Part shown: positions 24,107-31,548 of the stretch, one piece after another
Layout: the number at the start of each line of letters is the position of its first letter
How positions within the stretch are numbered: the first letter of the stretch is position 1
DNA from: a virus
Reading direction: 5' to 3' (one strand)
Virus record (IMG/VR): IMGVR_UViG_3300012925_000010
Coordinates: 1-36,081 of that record
DNA length: 36,081 nt
Program-made: the position numbers and the translations under genes
Notes under the pieces: generated by a model
Database searches by the model: none
The model's input: only the letters and a program-made list of their open reading frames with translations
What the model was told of the DNA's origin: nothing

Positions 24107-24372
24107 GATACTCGCCTCCTGCGCTGATAGTCCCTAGCCATCGCACGGCCCTTTTCGAGATTGGCATAATACCACTTCAAACACTTTTCCCGATGAGCCT
24201 GCGGATTAGCCCTGATCCGAGCATTCTCATGCATGCGACGACATCCCAAGCACATGTGAGTACTCGTATATCGAGGAATATGATGACCATTTTTGCATGG
24301 CCTCCCCTCGTAGAAGAACTTGATCCCGAGCTTGGCTGCCTCAGCTTTTGTCAAGATGTAGGGGAAACTCAT
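24103..24372 (-). CDS. Zinc-binding CxxGH...CxxC protein
   Basis: This 89-residue protein starts at ATG five bases after the scaffold gene stop and ends in an ATGA overlap. It shows a zinc-binding pattern CKNGHHIPRY then HMCLGCRRMH, with C26, H30 or H31, C41 and C44 as ligands, followed by a basic helical part (HREKCLKWYYANLEKGRAMA). The same N-terminal module (LTKAEAAKLGIKFFYEGRPC) precedes the nuclease part in many phage endonuclease VII/HNH-type proteins. Here no HNH catalytic core follows, so this may be a stand-alone DNA-binding module or the remnant of a mobile endonuclease. Confidence 0.75.
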   Translation of the reverse strand: MSFPYILTKAEAAKLGIKFFYEGRPCKNGHHIPRYTSTHMCLGCRRMHENARIRANPQAHREKCLKWYYANLEKGRAMARDYQRRRRVS

Positions 24373-24377
24373 GGCGG

Positions 24378-25373
24378 CTATACTTCAAAGCTTGACTTGT
24401 CATAAAGCCCGGCCTTTTTGCCCTCATGCTTGCGGCGGGCCATCTCGGCGAGGCCGATCGGATCACCCTTCTTGAAGCGGTTCTGGCCGGTGGGATCGTC
24501 GTAGTTCCACTGGAGCGTGCCATCCGTCGCCGACAGGGCCTCGCCCGCCGTCAGCTTCACCGTGGTGCCGCCATTGAGGCCGCCGCCGCTGCCGCCACCC
24601 GGCGCGGCCCCCGAGCTGGGACGCCGGCCATCTCCCTTGCCGCCACCATCAGGTTCCGGGGTCGATTTCTTCATCTTCACGCCGTCCTCGATCCGCTGGA
24701 AATATTCCTCGCTGTCAAGCGCGACGTCGTCGGCCACCGCCAGATTGTGCGCCGCCATCATGCGGGCGTTCATTCTGGGATCGGTGATGCACTCCGGGTG
24801 TGCTCTCACCCAAGCGGCCGACTTCGCTGATAAGGTCGCCGCGGTTGCCTCCACCGGATCGGCCGCCTGCCGGCGCTGCGGAGCTTGCCGAGCGTTGGGG
24901 TCGCCACCGGCGCCCTTCCTGGTGGCCACGTCCTTCAAGTCCTCACGGGCCTCGGTAAGGCGCTGGAGGTTACCTTCCGAGCGGGCGATCAGCCGCTGCG
25001 CGCGCGCCATCGCCGCGCCATCGCCCGCCTCGAACGCCACGGTATAGGCCTGCTCGGCCTGCTGGGCCTCGGCCTCGGCCGCAGCGATGCCGCTCTCGAC
25101 CGTGCCGAGCTGGCTGGTGACGACTTGGCTCTCGGCACGCTGCAGCCGCTGGTGGGTGTCATCGAGTTGCTGTTTGGTGGCCTGCCCCTCGGCGACCACC
25201 GTGCGCAGCTGGCCGCTCATGGCCGAAAACTGCTTCTTGAGGTCGGCAACCGGGTCTCCGTCATCGTCGTTGAACGATACGCTTCCGGCGCCAGTCTTGC
25301 CTTCTTCAGCCTTCACCAGCGTGGTCGAGGTGTCGCCCTGCAGGTTGATGATCACGTCGTCATTGTCAGCCAT
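24378..25373 (-). CDS. Scaffold-like head assembly protein
   Basis: This 331-residue protein starts at ATG behind AAGGGGAATAGCG; a frame 12 codons longer is less likely. The N-terminus is acidic (MADNDDVIINLQGD, later VSFNDDDGDPVADLKKQ). A long coiled coil follows (QLRTVVAEGQATKQQLDDTH, then AAAEAEAQQAEQAYTVAFEA and IARSEGNLQRLTEAREDLKD). The middle has AWVRAHPECITDPRMNARMM. A Gly-rich linker and the C-terminal tail KKGDPIGLAEMARRKHEGKK AGLYD end the protein. Acidic start, long helix and basic C-terminal tail, upstream of the capsid gene, are typical of internal scaffolds that bind the capsid shell. Family membership cannot be proved by eye. Confidence 0.7.
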   Translation of the reverse strand: MADNDDVIINLQGDTSTTLVKAEEGKTGAGSVSFNDDDGDPVADLKKQFSAMSGQLRTVVAEGQATKQQLDDTHQRLQRAESQVVTSQLGTVESGIAAAEAEAQQAEQAYTVAFEAGDGAAMARAQRLIARSEGNLQRLTEAREDLKDVATRKGAGGDPNARQAPQRRQAADPVEATAATLSAKSAAWVRAHPECITDPRMNARMMAAHNLAVADDVALDSEEYFQRIEDGVKMKKSTPEPDGGGKGDGRRPSSGAAPGGGSGGGLNGGTTVKLTAGEALSATDGTLQWNYDDPTGQNRFKKGDPIGLAEMARRKHEGKKAGLYDKSSFEV

Positions 25374-25410
25374 CGCTATTCCCCTTTGGGCTTGTTGCGC
25401 TGTTGGCACA

Positions 25411-25827
25411 TCAGAAATACGCCTCCGGGTCCTCGACGCGCATCAGAATGCGGCTGTCGTCGAACAGACGGCACGGCACGCCGTTGATGAACATCGCGAC
25501 GCCATCGGAAGCCACGAACATCACCCATTCGCCGATCTTCAGCGTGTCGCCGTGAAACTGTGCGATATTGTCGTCCTTGAAGGCACCCTTGCCGAGCCCG
25601 ATCACGAGACCCACCGTGCCCTGATAGCGGTCCTCCTCGATCACCTGATCTGGCAGCTCGACGCCACCTGCAGTCCTCGACGGGCGGATGTAGCCGGCCA
25701 CCAGAACCTTGCTGTGGAAAACCTTCGTGGCATGCTTGCCGAGGGCCTTCAGGATCGCCTTCTTCGGGTCAACCGAGGACCGGGCGATCTCGCGCATCTT
25801 CACGACGACATTGGAGCTACGGGGCAT
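25411..25827 (-). CDS. GroES-like co-chaperonin
   Basis: This 138-residue protein overlaps the previous gene by 11 bases. Residues about 36-138 follow the Cpn10/GroES pattern: a first strand SKVLVAGYIRPS, a mobile-loop-like RTAGGVELPD (compare the AGG-IVL loop of GroES that docks on GroEL), TVGLVIGLGKGAF, then LKIGEWVMFVASDGVAMFIN and the final DDSRILMRVEDPEAYF. A basic 35-residue N-terminal extension precedes it. It is longer than the usual 95-100 residues. T4 gp31 is the known example of a phage co-chaperonin needed for capsid folding. Here the neighbours are scaffold-like and capsid genes, so the same role is likely. Confidence 0.85.
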   Translation of the reverse strand: MPRSSNVVVKMREIARSSVDPKKAILKALGKHATKVFHSKVLVAGYIRPSRTAGGVELPDQVIEEDRYQGTVGLVIGLGKGAFKDDNIAQFHGDTLKIGEWVMFVASDGVAMFINGVPCRLFDDSRILMRVEDPEAYF

Positions 25828-26494
25828 TGGATTCCTTGAAGTTGTTGATCGGAGAAAAACTCAGATTGACCGTCTCGTAGACAACCTCCGGCGCGAACGG
25901 ACTTATAGGCCCCAAGACCGGCCGCTCCATCAAGATGCGCCTGCGAACATATTCGTTCAGGGTCAGCTTGAGATAGGTCGCGGCGCTCTGCCAGCGCACA
26001 GATACCCTCATAAGCAGCGTGACGGCCACCTCGACGGGCGGACCTTCATTCTGCTGAGCCTCGGGAATGGTCTCGCCCTGTACGACCCAATCGGCCGGCA
26101 TGATGTAGAAGCCCTTGCCGGGGTCGATCACGCCCATGGTTTTTTCGAGGGCTTTGGCCTTGTCCGTAAGGGCGGATAATTCTTTCTTGACATGCTCGGC
26201 CGGAATTTCGCAGAGCATCAAACCATCAATCGAGATGAAGCCGCTGGCGTTCCTCGCACTGTCCGGGAAATCGTGGGCATGGCGGCTGTAGGGGACCGGG
26301 CGCCACCCGGAGCTTGAATCGCAGCAGCCAACGATCCACTGATAAGCCCAACCGACCGGCAGCTTGCTTTTGTCGAGATGGAACGGGTCGTTCTTGAACT
26401 CGATATGGCGAAGCTTCGGCGTTCGCTTCCGGGTCCTTGCCTTTGACGCGATCTTGCGCGGGGCTTTCCTCACTGGCCGGCGGGGCCGCTTCAT
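25817..26494 (-). CDS. YQW-family phage protein, copy A
   Basis: This protein of 225 residues is read from the second ATG at 26492-26494, because AGGG then lies nine bases upstream; the ATG at 26503 touches AGGG directly. A strongly basic N-terminus (KRPRRPVRKAPRKIASKART) is followed by the shared block NDPFHLDKSKLPVGWAYQWI, SGWRPVPYSRHAHDFP, FISIDGLMLCEIPAEHV and a charged helix. The C-terminal part is unique: EVAVTLLMRVSVRWQSAATY, then RPVLGPISPFAPEVVYETVN. It is the first transcribed of three related genes and lies directly before the co-chaperonin. Function is unknown. Confidence 0.8.
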   Translation of the reverse strand: MKRPRRPVRKAPRKIASKARTRKRTPKLRHIEFKNDPFHLDKSKLPVGWAYQWIVGCCDSSSGWRPVPYSRHAHDFPDSARNASGFISIDGLMLCEIPAEHVKKELSALTDKAKALEKTMGVIDPGKGFYIMPADWVVQGETIPEAQQNEGPPVEVAVTLLMRVSVRWQSAATYLKLTLNEYVRRRILMERPVLGPISPFAPEVVYETVNLSFSPINNFKESNAP

Positions 26495-26542
26495 CGGGTG
26501 CATCCCTGCGTAACGCCGACCCCGGCATGGGGTGGCTGGAGG

Positions 26543-26779
26543 CTAAGCCTCAAGTATCTGCTGTGCTTCCTTGCAGAAATAGATCGCGATGTCGAGACCT
26601 TCAATCTTTCCACGGCGCGCGCGGTACTCGTCGAACGTCTTGCATTCAATCTTCGCCAGCTCCTCGACCGCAGCGGCGCGCGCGGTCTGGAGGAGCTGGA
26701 GCAGGTTGCGCGCGAGCGCGTGATGGTCGCCCATGAACTCGCGCACCGGGTCCTTCTCGGTGATGCCACGCAGCGCCAT
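26543..26779 (-). CDS. Small helical protein
   Basis: This 78-residue protein starts at the ATG of a TGATG overlap with the Pro-rich gene. It is almost entirely helical (DHHALARNLLQLLQTARAAA, then VEELAKIECKTFDEYRARRG and LDIAIYFCKEAQQILEA). I do not recognise a named family. Its coupling and position upstream of head genes suggest a small assembly or packaging factor, but nothing proves it. Confidence 0.75.
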   Translation of the reverse strand: MALRGITEKDPVREFMGDHHALARNLLQLLQTARAAAVEELAKIECKTFDEYRARRGKIEGLDIAIYFCKEAQQILEA

Positions 26780-27480
26780 CAGTATTCCTTCGCCTTCTTC
26801 AGCCGCCCGAGCCCACCACCGGCGCCGCCGGGCAGCTTGGTCGCCTTGGCAACGGCCCCCGGCGTGCCGCCCTTCATAACGACGCCCTTCACGGCGCCAC
26901 CAGTGTTGAACGAGACCACGCCGCCGCCCGTGGCAAACGTGACGACCTTGCCGCGGTTCATGTTCTTGATGTCGACCGCCTTGGCCTTGTCGTGCTGGAC
27001 CGGGGTGCCGACATCCATTCCGATCGCCTTGACGCCCTTCACGCTGCCGCCGCGGGCGCGCATTGGCATGCCCGGAGGAGGGCCACCGGGAGGCATTCCA
27101 GGAGGACCGCCCATCGGGCCACCTGGAGGCGGCAGCGCGCCCGGCGGGGGTCCTGGAGGCGGTGGCGGGGGTCCTGGAGGCGGCATCATTACCGGCGGTG
27201 GCGGCGGCGGAGCCTGCTGGCCGCCGGTGATCACGTTGACCACCGTGGTGCCCTTTTTGACCTTGCCGCCCGAGGCGCGGTGGGGGCGATCCATCCGCTG
27301 CGCGGCCTTCACGCCACCGATGTCGCCCAAAGACTTGCCGATCATCTTCTTGATCAGCGTCTTGTCCTGCTCGGCATCGGCGTGAACCGCGCCGCCTTTG
27401 GCATATTGCTTGGTGATCTCTCCGACGCGGGAGCGCTCGACGTTGCTCTGCCGGAATTTGTTGAACGGATGGCCTGCCAT
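26779..27480 (-). CDS. Pro/Gly-rich basic protein with RAxGG motifs
   Basis: This protein of 233 residues is read from the ATG at 27478-27480 with GAGGA seven bases upstream; a frame 17 codons longer has no ribosome site. Residues 1-60 are charged and helical. Residues 90-140 are a Pro/Gly/Met run (PPPPPPVMMPPPGPPPPPPG and on to PPGGPPPGMPM). Around it lie AKGGAV, RASGGKVKKG, RARGGSVKG and GGAVKGVVMKGG. It is basic and probably disordered. Its Lys/Arg-Gly-Gly pattern recurs in three other genes of the window. It may be an internal head protein or DNA-binding packaging protein. No fold is recognised. Confidence 0.75.
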   Translation of the reverse strand: MAGHPFNKFRQSNVERSRVGEITKQYAKGGAVHADAEQDKTLIKKMIGKSLGDIGGVKAAQRMDRPHRASGGKVKKGTTVVNVITGGQQAPPPPPPVMMPPPGPPPPPPGPPPGALPPPGGPMGGPPGMPPGGPPPGMPMRARGGSVKGVKAIGMDVGTPVQHDKAKAVDIKNMNRGKVVTFATGGGVVSFNTGGAVKGVVMKGGTPGAVAKATKLPGGAGGGLGRLKKAKEY

Positions 27481-27565
27481 CTCGGGTCCTCGTTTGGGCG
27501 CCCGGCCCGGGCTGTCAGTCGTGCGATCCACGCTTATGACACGGAATCACTATGACGTCACGTCG

Positions 27566-27703
27566 TTATAGGAATGGCCACTTCGGCCTTCCCTCCGGAA
27601 ACGATACCCACACATATCGGCCAAGCCGGTTGATCTGGAAATCGTCCCACCGCTCGCGACGAGAATGCCAGAACAGCATCGCTATAGCCTTGCGACGACG
27701 CAT
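27566..27703 (-). CDS. 45-residue basic protein coupled to the portal gene
   Basis: The portal stop and this ATG overlap as TAATG at 27703. The frame reads MRRRKAIAMLFWHSRRERWD, then DFQINRLGRYVWVSFPEGRP, and ends KWPFL before TAA at 27566-27568. It is rich in Arg and Trp and does not look like random frame reading of a GC-rich sequence. A start at the second Met (codon 9) is possible. Function is unknown; it may be a portal or packaging accessory. Confidence 0.65.
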   Translation of the reverse strand: MRRRKAIAMLFWHSRRERWDDFQINRLGRYVWVSFPEGRPKWPFL

Positions 27704-30180
27704 TACCGCTTTTTCTTTGGCTTCTGGCCGCCGGCCGGCTTCGGCGAGTGCATGGCCACATGCCTTGCCACGTCGGCTTGCTGCTGCTGAATGCCGACCT
27801 TGGCGCCCTCGGTGTCGGCCTTCGTGACCAACTCCCGTTCGGCCAGATCGCGATCCTTCTGATCCATACCGACCTGATGGCCAAGCTCGGCGCGAGCGAG
27901 GCCATGGTCGGCGCCGTCCTTTGCCATCGCGTGCTGGGCCTGCACCTCAGCGAGACCGTGCTGACGTGATTCGAGGTTCATTTTGTGCGCAGCTTGGGCG
28001 CTGGCGAGACCGTGCTCCAACCCTCTCTGCTGCAGATCGGCGCGCGTCTTCATCGCGTCGCCGGTGACCTTCGTGGCGTCGAGCGCCTGCTGATTCGCGT
28101 CCTTGGCGAGCCCAGCGACATCCATCTGTCGCTGATGCGCGGCATCTTCGCGGTCGCCTTCGTGGGTGATCAGAGCCTTGGCAAGGTCGATCGTCTTGCC
28201 CTTGATCGATGCGGCGCTCTTGATCTGCTCCAGCATCGGCTTCTGGGCATTCTCGGCGGCATTGACCTTGGTGGCCTCCATCTTGGCTTCGGCCTCCTTG
28301 CCCTTCGCGATCGCGGTGAGCGTGTCGGCATCCGGCGGAGGCGGGTTCGGGTCTTTCGGCAGAACGAGGCCCGCGGCCTCCTCCCGCATCGCGCTCAAGA
28401 CGCGGCGCAGCACCTCGTGCATATCCATCAGCTTGCCGAGCGGCGTGTTGGCCAATTCGACCAGCGCCACTGCCTTCATGACGCGGTGAATGTGGCTCGG
28501 GACGTTGGGGTCCGACTTCGGCACCAAACTGCGCTCGTCGAGCGCTTGGATCAGCTTCTGAACGGTCCAGTAGCCCTTCGAGCCCTTGTTGCCCTTCCAG
28601 AACGCCTCCGGGTTTTCGCGGAACAAGTCGGCATAGAGCGACAGCTCCTCGTCGAGCGCGCGGTGCTGGCCCTTGTGGGCAGCCGCCATGACCTTGGTGG
28701 TCTGCTCGATATGCGCCAGCATGGTGCCGACCGGGATGTTCTGTACGCCCTCGCCGACCGGCACGTCCGGCGCCCCGCCTACCGCCTTGGACTGCTCGGT
28801 AATCTTGTCCATCAATTGCATGAGGCCGGCCCCAGCCTCCTTGTACGGAAGGTTGGCGACCACCTCAGTGATCGGGCGCCCACCCGTCTCGATCAGGACG
28901 CCCTCACCGGGTGCGGCGCGGAAGTTCGAGGTGTTCTGCCGCCCCGCCAGCTTGTCGAGCAGGAACGCCGGGAAGTTGGCAAACATGCCGGCATCGAGGC
29001 ACATGCGCCACGCCGCGGTCATCGCCGCGGAGGCGTTGCCGAGGATGTTGACCAAGCCGGTGCCATAGAAGCCGGGGCCTGGAACATACGGATATTTCAC
29101 ATACATTTTCTTGCGGCCGCAGTCTTCATCCTCCGGCTTCCAGTCGCGACGGATCGCCAGGATGGCCATGGAATCCTTATCCATCGTGACCAGATACGGC
29201 AGCGGCACGCCCTTGCCCTTGAACTCCTTGGGTGCGAAGTCGTCGAGGTCTAGCTCGCACTGCGTTTCCCACAGCGTATAGGGCATGTCCTCGGGGCGTT
29301 GCTTACTCGACGACATGCCCTGGGTCTGCGCAATCTCCTCAGCGACCTGATTGGTGGCCGGTGTCGGAGGCGCCAGCGCGATGTCGCGATAGATGCCCTT
29401 GATCTGATAGCGCTTCATATCGGTCTGCCGCATCGTGATGACGTGGGTGATTCGCTCGCAGGCGTCGAAGTCCTTGGTGGCGTCGGAGACGATCAAGTTC
29501 TCCGGCGACACCGCCTCCGAATAGGGACGCTTCTTGAGCGGGTGGGTGTAGACCTTCTTGAACCCAGAGCCACCGAAATAGCAGCCCCACAGCAGCATGT
29601 GCGAGGTCTCAGGCCCGAACTCGGTCGCGGTCGTGGTCAGGTAGTAGTTCATGTCGCGCTGCAACGCCTCGCCCAGTTCGTCCTTTTGCTGTGACGGCAG
29701 GTCCGAATAGTCGGCGATCTTGCAGGGCCCTTCGGCCGGTAGCAGCTCCGCCTGCGCGTTGGCCCAGCCGCGGAGCACGCCGTCTAGCAGCAGGGGGTTG
29801 GTGACAACGGACTGGCCGTCGACCGGGGAGGCGCCGTCACTGTTTCTCGGGTCCTCCATCTTGAGCCCGAGGAGGTCCATGCCGGCGGCCCGGTTCGCCA
29901 GCCACTCGGCACGGGACTGGTCGTCGGCCTCGATCGCCTCGTGGAGGTTGTTGGCGATCGTCATCAGCTCGCCTTCGCCGATGCGCTTTACGATGTTCTC
30001 GTAGAACTTGGCGGGGTCGTCGGCGTCACCCTGATCCGCGCGTGGCGGGTTAAGCTGAACGACGACGCCGCCGTCCTCGGTCGGGATCGAGATGGTGCCA
30101 TCTGCATCGGTGTGGACGTTGTCCTCGCCATCTTCGATGATGACGTGGATATCCTCGTTCGCGAGCGCGGTATCAGCCAC
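27703..30180 (-). CDS. Portal protein with extended repeat tail
   Basis: This 825-residue protein starts at GTG. It has the layout of podovirus-type portal proteins: an acidic N-terminal arm, a helical wing (NNLHEAIEADDQSRAEWLAN RAAGMDLLGL), the crown/stem region with MLLWGCYFGGSGFKKVYTHP, SPENLIVSDATKDFDACERI, YVPGPGFYGTGLVNILGNAS, and the C-terminal helices GVQNIPVGTMLAHIEQTTKV. Twelve copies form the ring through which DNA is packaged and ejected. Residues 640-825 are a long Ala/Lys/Gln-rich coiled barrel-like tail with three 18-residue repeats and a basic end (GGQKPKKKR). It is longer than most portals (about 500-720). The gene lies just after terminase, as usual. Confidence 0.9.
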   Translation of the reverse strand: MADTALANEDIHVIIEDGEDNVHTDADGTISIPTEDGGVVVQLNPPRADQGDADDPAKFYENIVKRIGEGELMTIANNLHEAIEADDQSRAEWLANRAAGMDLLGLKMEDPRNSDGASPVDGQSVVTNPLLLDGVLRGWANAQAELLPAEGPCKIADYSDLPSQQKDELGEALQRDMNYYLTTTATEFGPETSHMLLWGCYFGGSGFKKVYTHPLKKRPYSEAVSPENLIVSDATKDFDACERITHVITMRQTDMKRYQIKGIYRDIALAPPTPATNQVAEEIAQTQGMSSSKQRPEDMPYTLWETQCELDLDDFAPKEFKGKGVPLPYLVTMDKDSMAILAIRRDWKPEDEDCGRKKMYVKYPYVPGPGFYGTGLVNILGNASAAMTAAWRMCLDAGMFANFPAFLLDKLAGRQNTSNFRAAPGEGVLIETGGRPITEVVANLPYKEAGAGLMQLMDKITEQSKAVGGAPDVPVGEGVQNIPVGTMLAHIEQTTKVMAAAHKGQHRALDEELSLYADLFRENPEAFWKGNKGSKGYWTVQKLIQALDERSLVPKSDPNVPSHIHRVMKAVALVELANTPLGKLMDMHEVLRRVLSAMREEAAGLVLPKDPNPPPPDADTLTAIAKGKEAEAKMEATKVNAAENAQKPMLEQIKSAASIKGKTIDLAKALITHEGDREDAAHQRQMDVAGLAKDANQQALDATKVTGDAMKTRADLQQRGLEHGLASAQAAHKMNLESRQHGLAEVQAQHAMAKDGADHGLARAELGHQVGMDQKDRDLAERELVTKADTEGAKVGIQQQQADVARHVAMHSPKPAGGQKPKKKR
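27853..28014 (-). repeat. Three 18-residue repeats in the portal C-terminus
   Basis: Codons 723-776 of the portal gene encode three consecutive units of exactly 18 residues: HGLASAQAAHKMNLESRQ, HGLAEVQAQHAMAKDGAD and HGLARAELGHQVGMDQKD. A fourth partial unit starts RDLAEREL. An 18-residue period equals five helical turns, so equivalent His-Gly-Leu-Ala faces stack along one side of a helix. This is likely part of a coiled barrel above the portal crown. Confidence 0.85.
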
Positions 30181-30189
30181 CTTCAGCCC

Positions 30190-30315
30190 CTAGTTCGGGT
30201 ATGTGAAGGTCACCCATAGCACAACAACGACGATCGCGAAAATTGCGTAGAGGGCGCCGGCACTCAATTCAGCCGGCTCGATCTCCGGCGGACGGAGCCC
30301 GAAGTGGCGCTTCAT
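30190..30315 (-). CDS. 41-residue single-span membrane protein
   Basis: The ATG at 30313-30315 overlaps the stop of the previous gene as ATGA, and the frame ends at TAG 30190-30192, nine bases before the portal start. It reads MKRHFGLRPPEIEPAELSAG followed by one hydrophobic segment ALYAIFAIVVVVLWVTFTYP. The basic N-terminus and short outside end suggest an N-in orientation. Small one-span phage proteins can be holins, lysis regulators or superinfection-exclusion factors. With no endolysin nearby I cannot choose. Confidence 0.75.
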   Translation of the reverse strand: MKRHFGLRPPEIEPAELSAGALYAIFAIVVVVLWVTFTYPN

Positions 30316-30527
30316 CGGTCCTCCAGGATCGCCTGCGCAGCCTGCATATAATCTTTCCAATGGCGCTCAGCGTATGTTTCGGGTCGGTCACAACCATATA
30401 TTTTGGCCGTGGTCATCCATTCTCCGCCCGGCTTGATATAAGCCAACGCAGCCCCATGCCAGAAGGCAATTTTGCGGGCGACAGCCTCCTCCGCGACCGT
30501 TGAGCGCAACAGCAACATCAGGTTCAC
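30312..30527 (-). CDS. Small protein of unknown function
   Basis: This 71-residue protein starts at GTG in a GTGA overlap and ends in an ATGA overlap, so it is coupled on both sides. It is mostly helical (LMLLLRSTVAEEAVARKIAF, then ETYAERHWKDYMQAAQAILE) with a short aromatic segment GAALAYIKPGGEWMTTAKIY. No named family is recognised. It belongs to the run of small genes between terminase and portal. Confidence 0.75.
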   Translation of the reverse strand: MNLMLLLRSTVAEEAVARKIAFWHGAALAYIKPGGEWMTTAKIYGCDRPETYAERHWKDYMQAAQAILEDR

Positions 30528-30799
30528 CGGTGCAAGACAGATTTGCCACCCCCGCCGCCGGTGCGCTCCTCCAGCGTGCGCATCGCGGTGCCGCAGCCGA
30601 GATACAGCTTTGGCGCGTCTGACCCGGCAATGGCTATTCCGAAATCGAACGGCCCAACGGCGACGACGGCCAAGGCGTGCACTTCACCAACCCTCGCCGA
30701 GGCCAGGATTTGCTCCAGCAGTGCAATGCATTCCGATTGGGCCGGGCTCATTGTGCTGGCGGGGCCGCCGCTCGAATTTAAAAGGATCGGCTTCTTCAC
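30524..30799 (-). CDS. Small conserved-looking protein
   Basis: This 91-residue protein starts at GTG in a GTGA overlap with the previous gene. A helix (QSECIALLEQILASARVGEV) leads into strands (ALAVVAVGPFDFGIAIAGSD), followed by LYLGCGTAMRTLEERTGGGG. The helix-strand layout resembles small phage proteins of the pattern 'helix then ALAVV strand' that I have seen in alphaproteobacterial phages, but I know no function. It is coupled on both sides. Confidence 0.75.
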   Translation of the reverse strand: MKKPILLNSSGGPASTMSPAQSECIALLEQILASARVGEVHALAVVAVGPFDFGIAIAGSDAPKLYLGCGTAMRTLEERTGGGGGKSVLHR

Positions 30800-31224
30800 G
30801 GTTTGGGTTCCTGTTTGAATGTTGCGACGCCGTCTTTGTATGGAAGATGCAGCCAGAGCCTCTCACCATTGCCGAGTTCGACCAAATCCGGTCCTCGGAC
30901 ACATTGGCGCAGGATGGTGCGCAGGCGCTCGACCTCGGATTGCTCGTGACGGATGATATCCCCTTCCGGAGTATAGCCCTCCAGAAACGCCTTGCGCGGG
31001 CTGAAGGACTGATAGCCGTCTTCGTAAACCACATAGAAGTCGCCCGGCCCCGGCTTATAGCGAGAGAACATCCTCTCCTCCATCTTCACCGGACTGAAGC
31101 GGGCATCACTGAATGACACGAGACGCCGATCATTCATCGGATCGTAAGCACCGATGCTGGCGATCTCCAACGCGCGCACGCGCTTGTGGCTGATGTAGGT
31201 CGGCAGCGGGTCATACTTGGTCAT
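30796..31224 (-). CDS. Conserved phage protein with YQSFSPRKAF motif
   Basis: This 142-residue protein starts at an ATGA overlap with the exported small protein. It reads THKRVRALEIASI-like near its start (YISHKRVRALEIASIGAYDP), then GPGDFYVVYEDGYQSFSPRK AFLEGYTPEGD. The motif with 'DGYQSFSPRKAFEEGY' character is a hallmark of a small protein widespread in proteobacterial phages, of unknown function. The C-terminus is RGPDLVELGNGERLWLHLPY. It is coupled to genes on both sides. Confidence 0.8.
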   Translation of the reverse strand: MTKYDPLPTYISHKRVRALEIASIGAYDPMNDRRLVSFSDARFSPVKMEERMFSRYKPGPGDFYVVYEDGYQSFSPRKAFLEGYTPEGDIIRHEQSEVERLRTILRQCVRGPDLVELGNGERLWLHLPYKDGVATFKQEPKP

Positions 31225-31496
31225 TTCGCCTTCTCCTTCGATGGAGCCACCTTGTCATCCTTGCCGGGCTCCGCAGGAGGCTTCGGCGCCTGCGCCTGAA
31301 GCTGGGTGTTGATCTTGGCGATCAGAGGGTCGGCCAGCCGCTTCGGCAGCTCCTGCAGCGCCTGCCCCAACGTCCCGATGTCCGCGTCGTTCAGTTGGAG
31401 ATGGTAGGTGGCAGGAGGCGCGGGAGCCGGAGCGGCGTTCTGCGCGAATGCGCTGGTGGTCATAAGTGCGGCTGCTAGAACGAGACTGAATTTCAC
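31221..31496 (-). CDS. Small exported protein
   Basis: This 91-residue protein starts at GTG with GAGGAA eight bases upstream. Residues 1-19 form a clear Sec signal peptide (MKFSLVLAAALMTTSAFA-Q, cleavage after AFA). The mature part has a Pro/Ala linker (NAAPAPAPPATYHLQLNDAD), a helix (LGQALQELPKRLADPLIAKI) and a charged tail (DDKVAPSKEKAK). A small periplasmic phage protein could be a spanin-like lysis helper or a factor that protects the host envelope. No lipobox is present. Confidence 0.8.
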   Translation of the reverse strand: MKFSLVLAAALMTTSAFAQNAAPAPAPPATYHLQLNDADIGTLGQALQELPKRLADPLIAKINTQLQAQAPKPPAEPGKDDKVAPSKEKAK

Positions 31497-31548
31497 CTAG
31501 ATTTCCTCGAATTTATGCGAGCGCGTGACTGCCTTGCACGGTCTATGA

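Noticed and set aside
27060-27220. GGAGG/CCTGG-rich stretch that looks like a tandem DNA repeat
   Set aside because: It is the irregular codon run for the Pro/Gly-rich segment of the protein at 26779-27480; no exact unit repeats.
27985-29253. 422-codon open frame on the plus strand opposite the portal gene
   Set aside because: It is the antisense shadow of a GC-rich real gene; composition is Arg/Leu/His rich and there is no ribosome site or neighbouring plus-strand gene.
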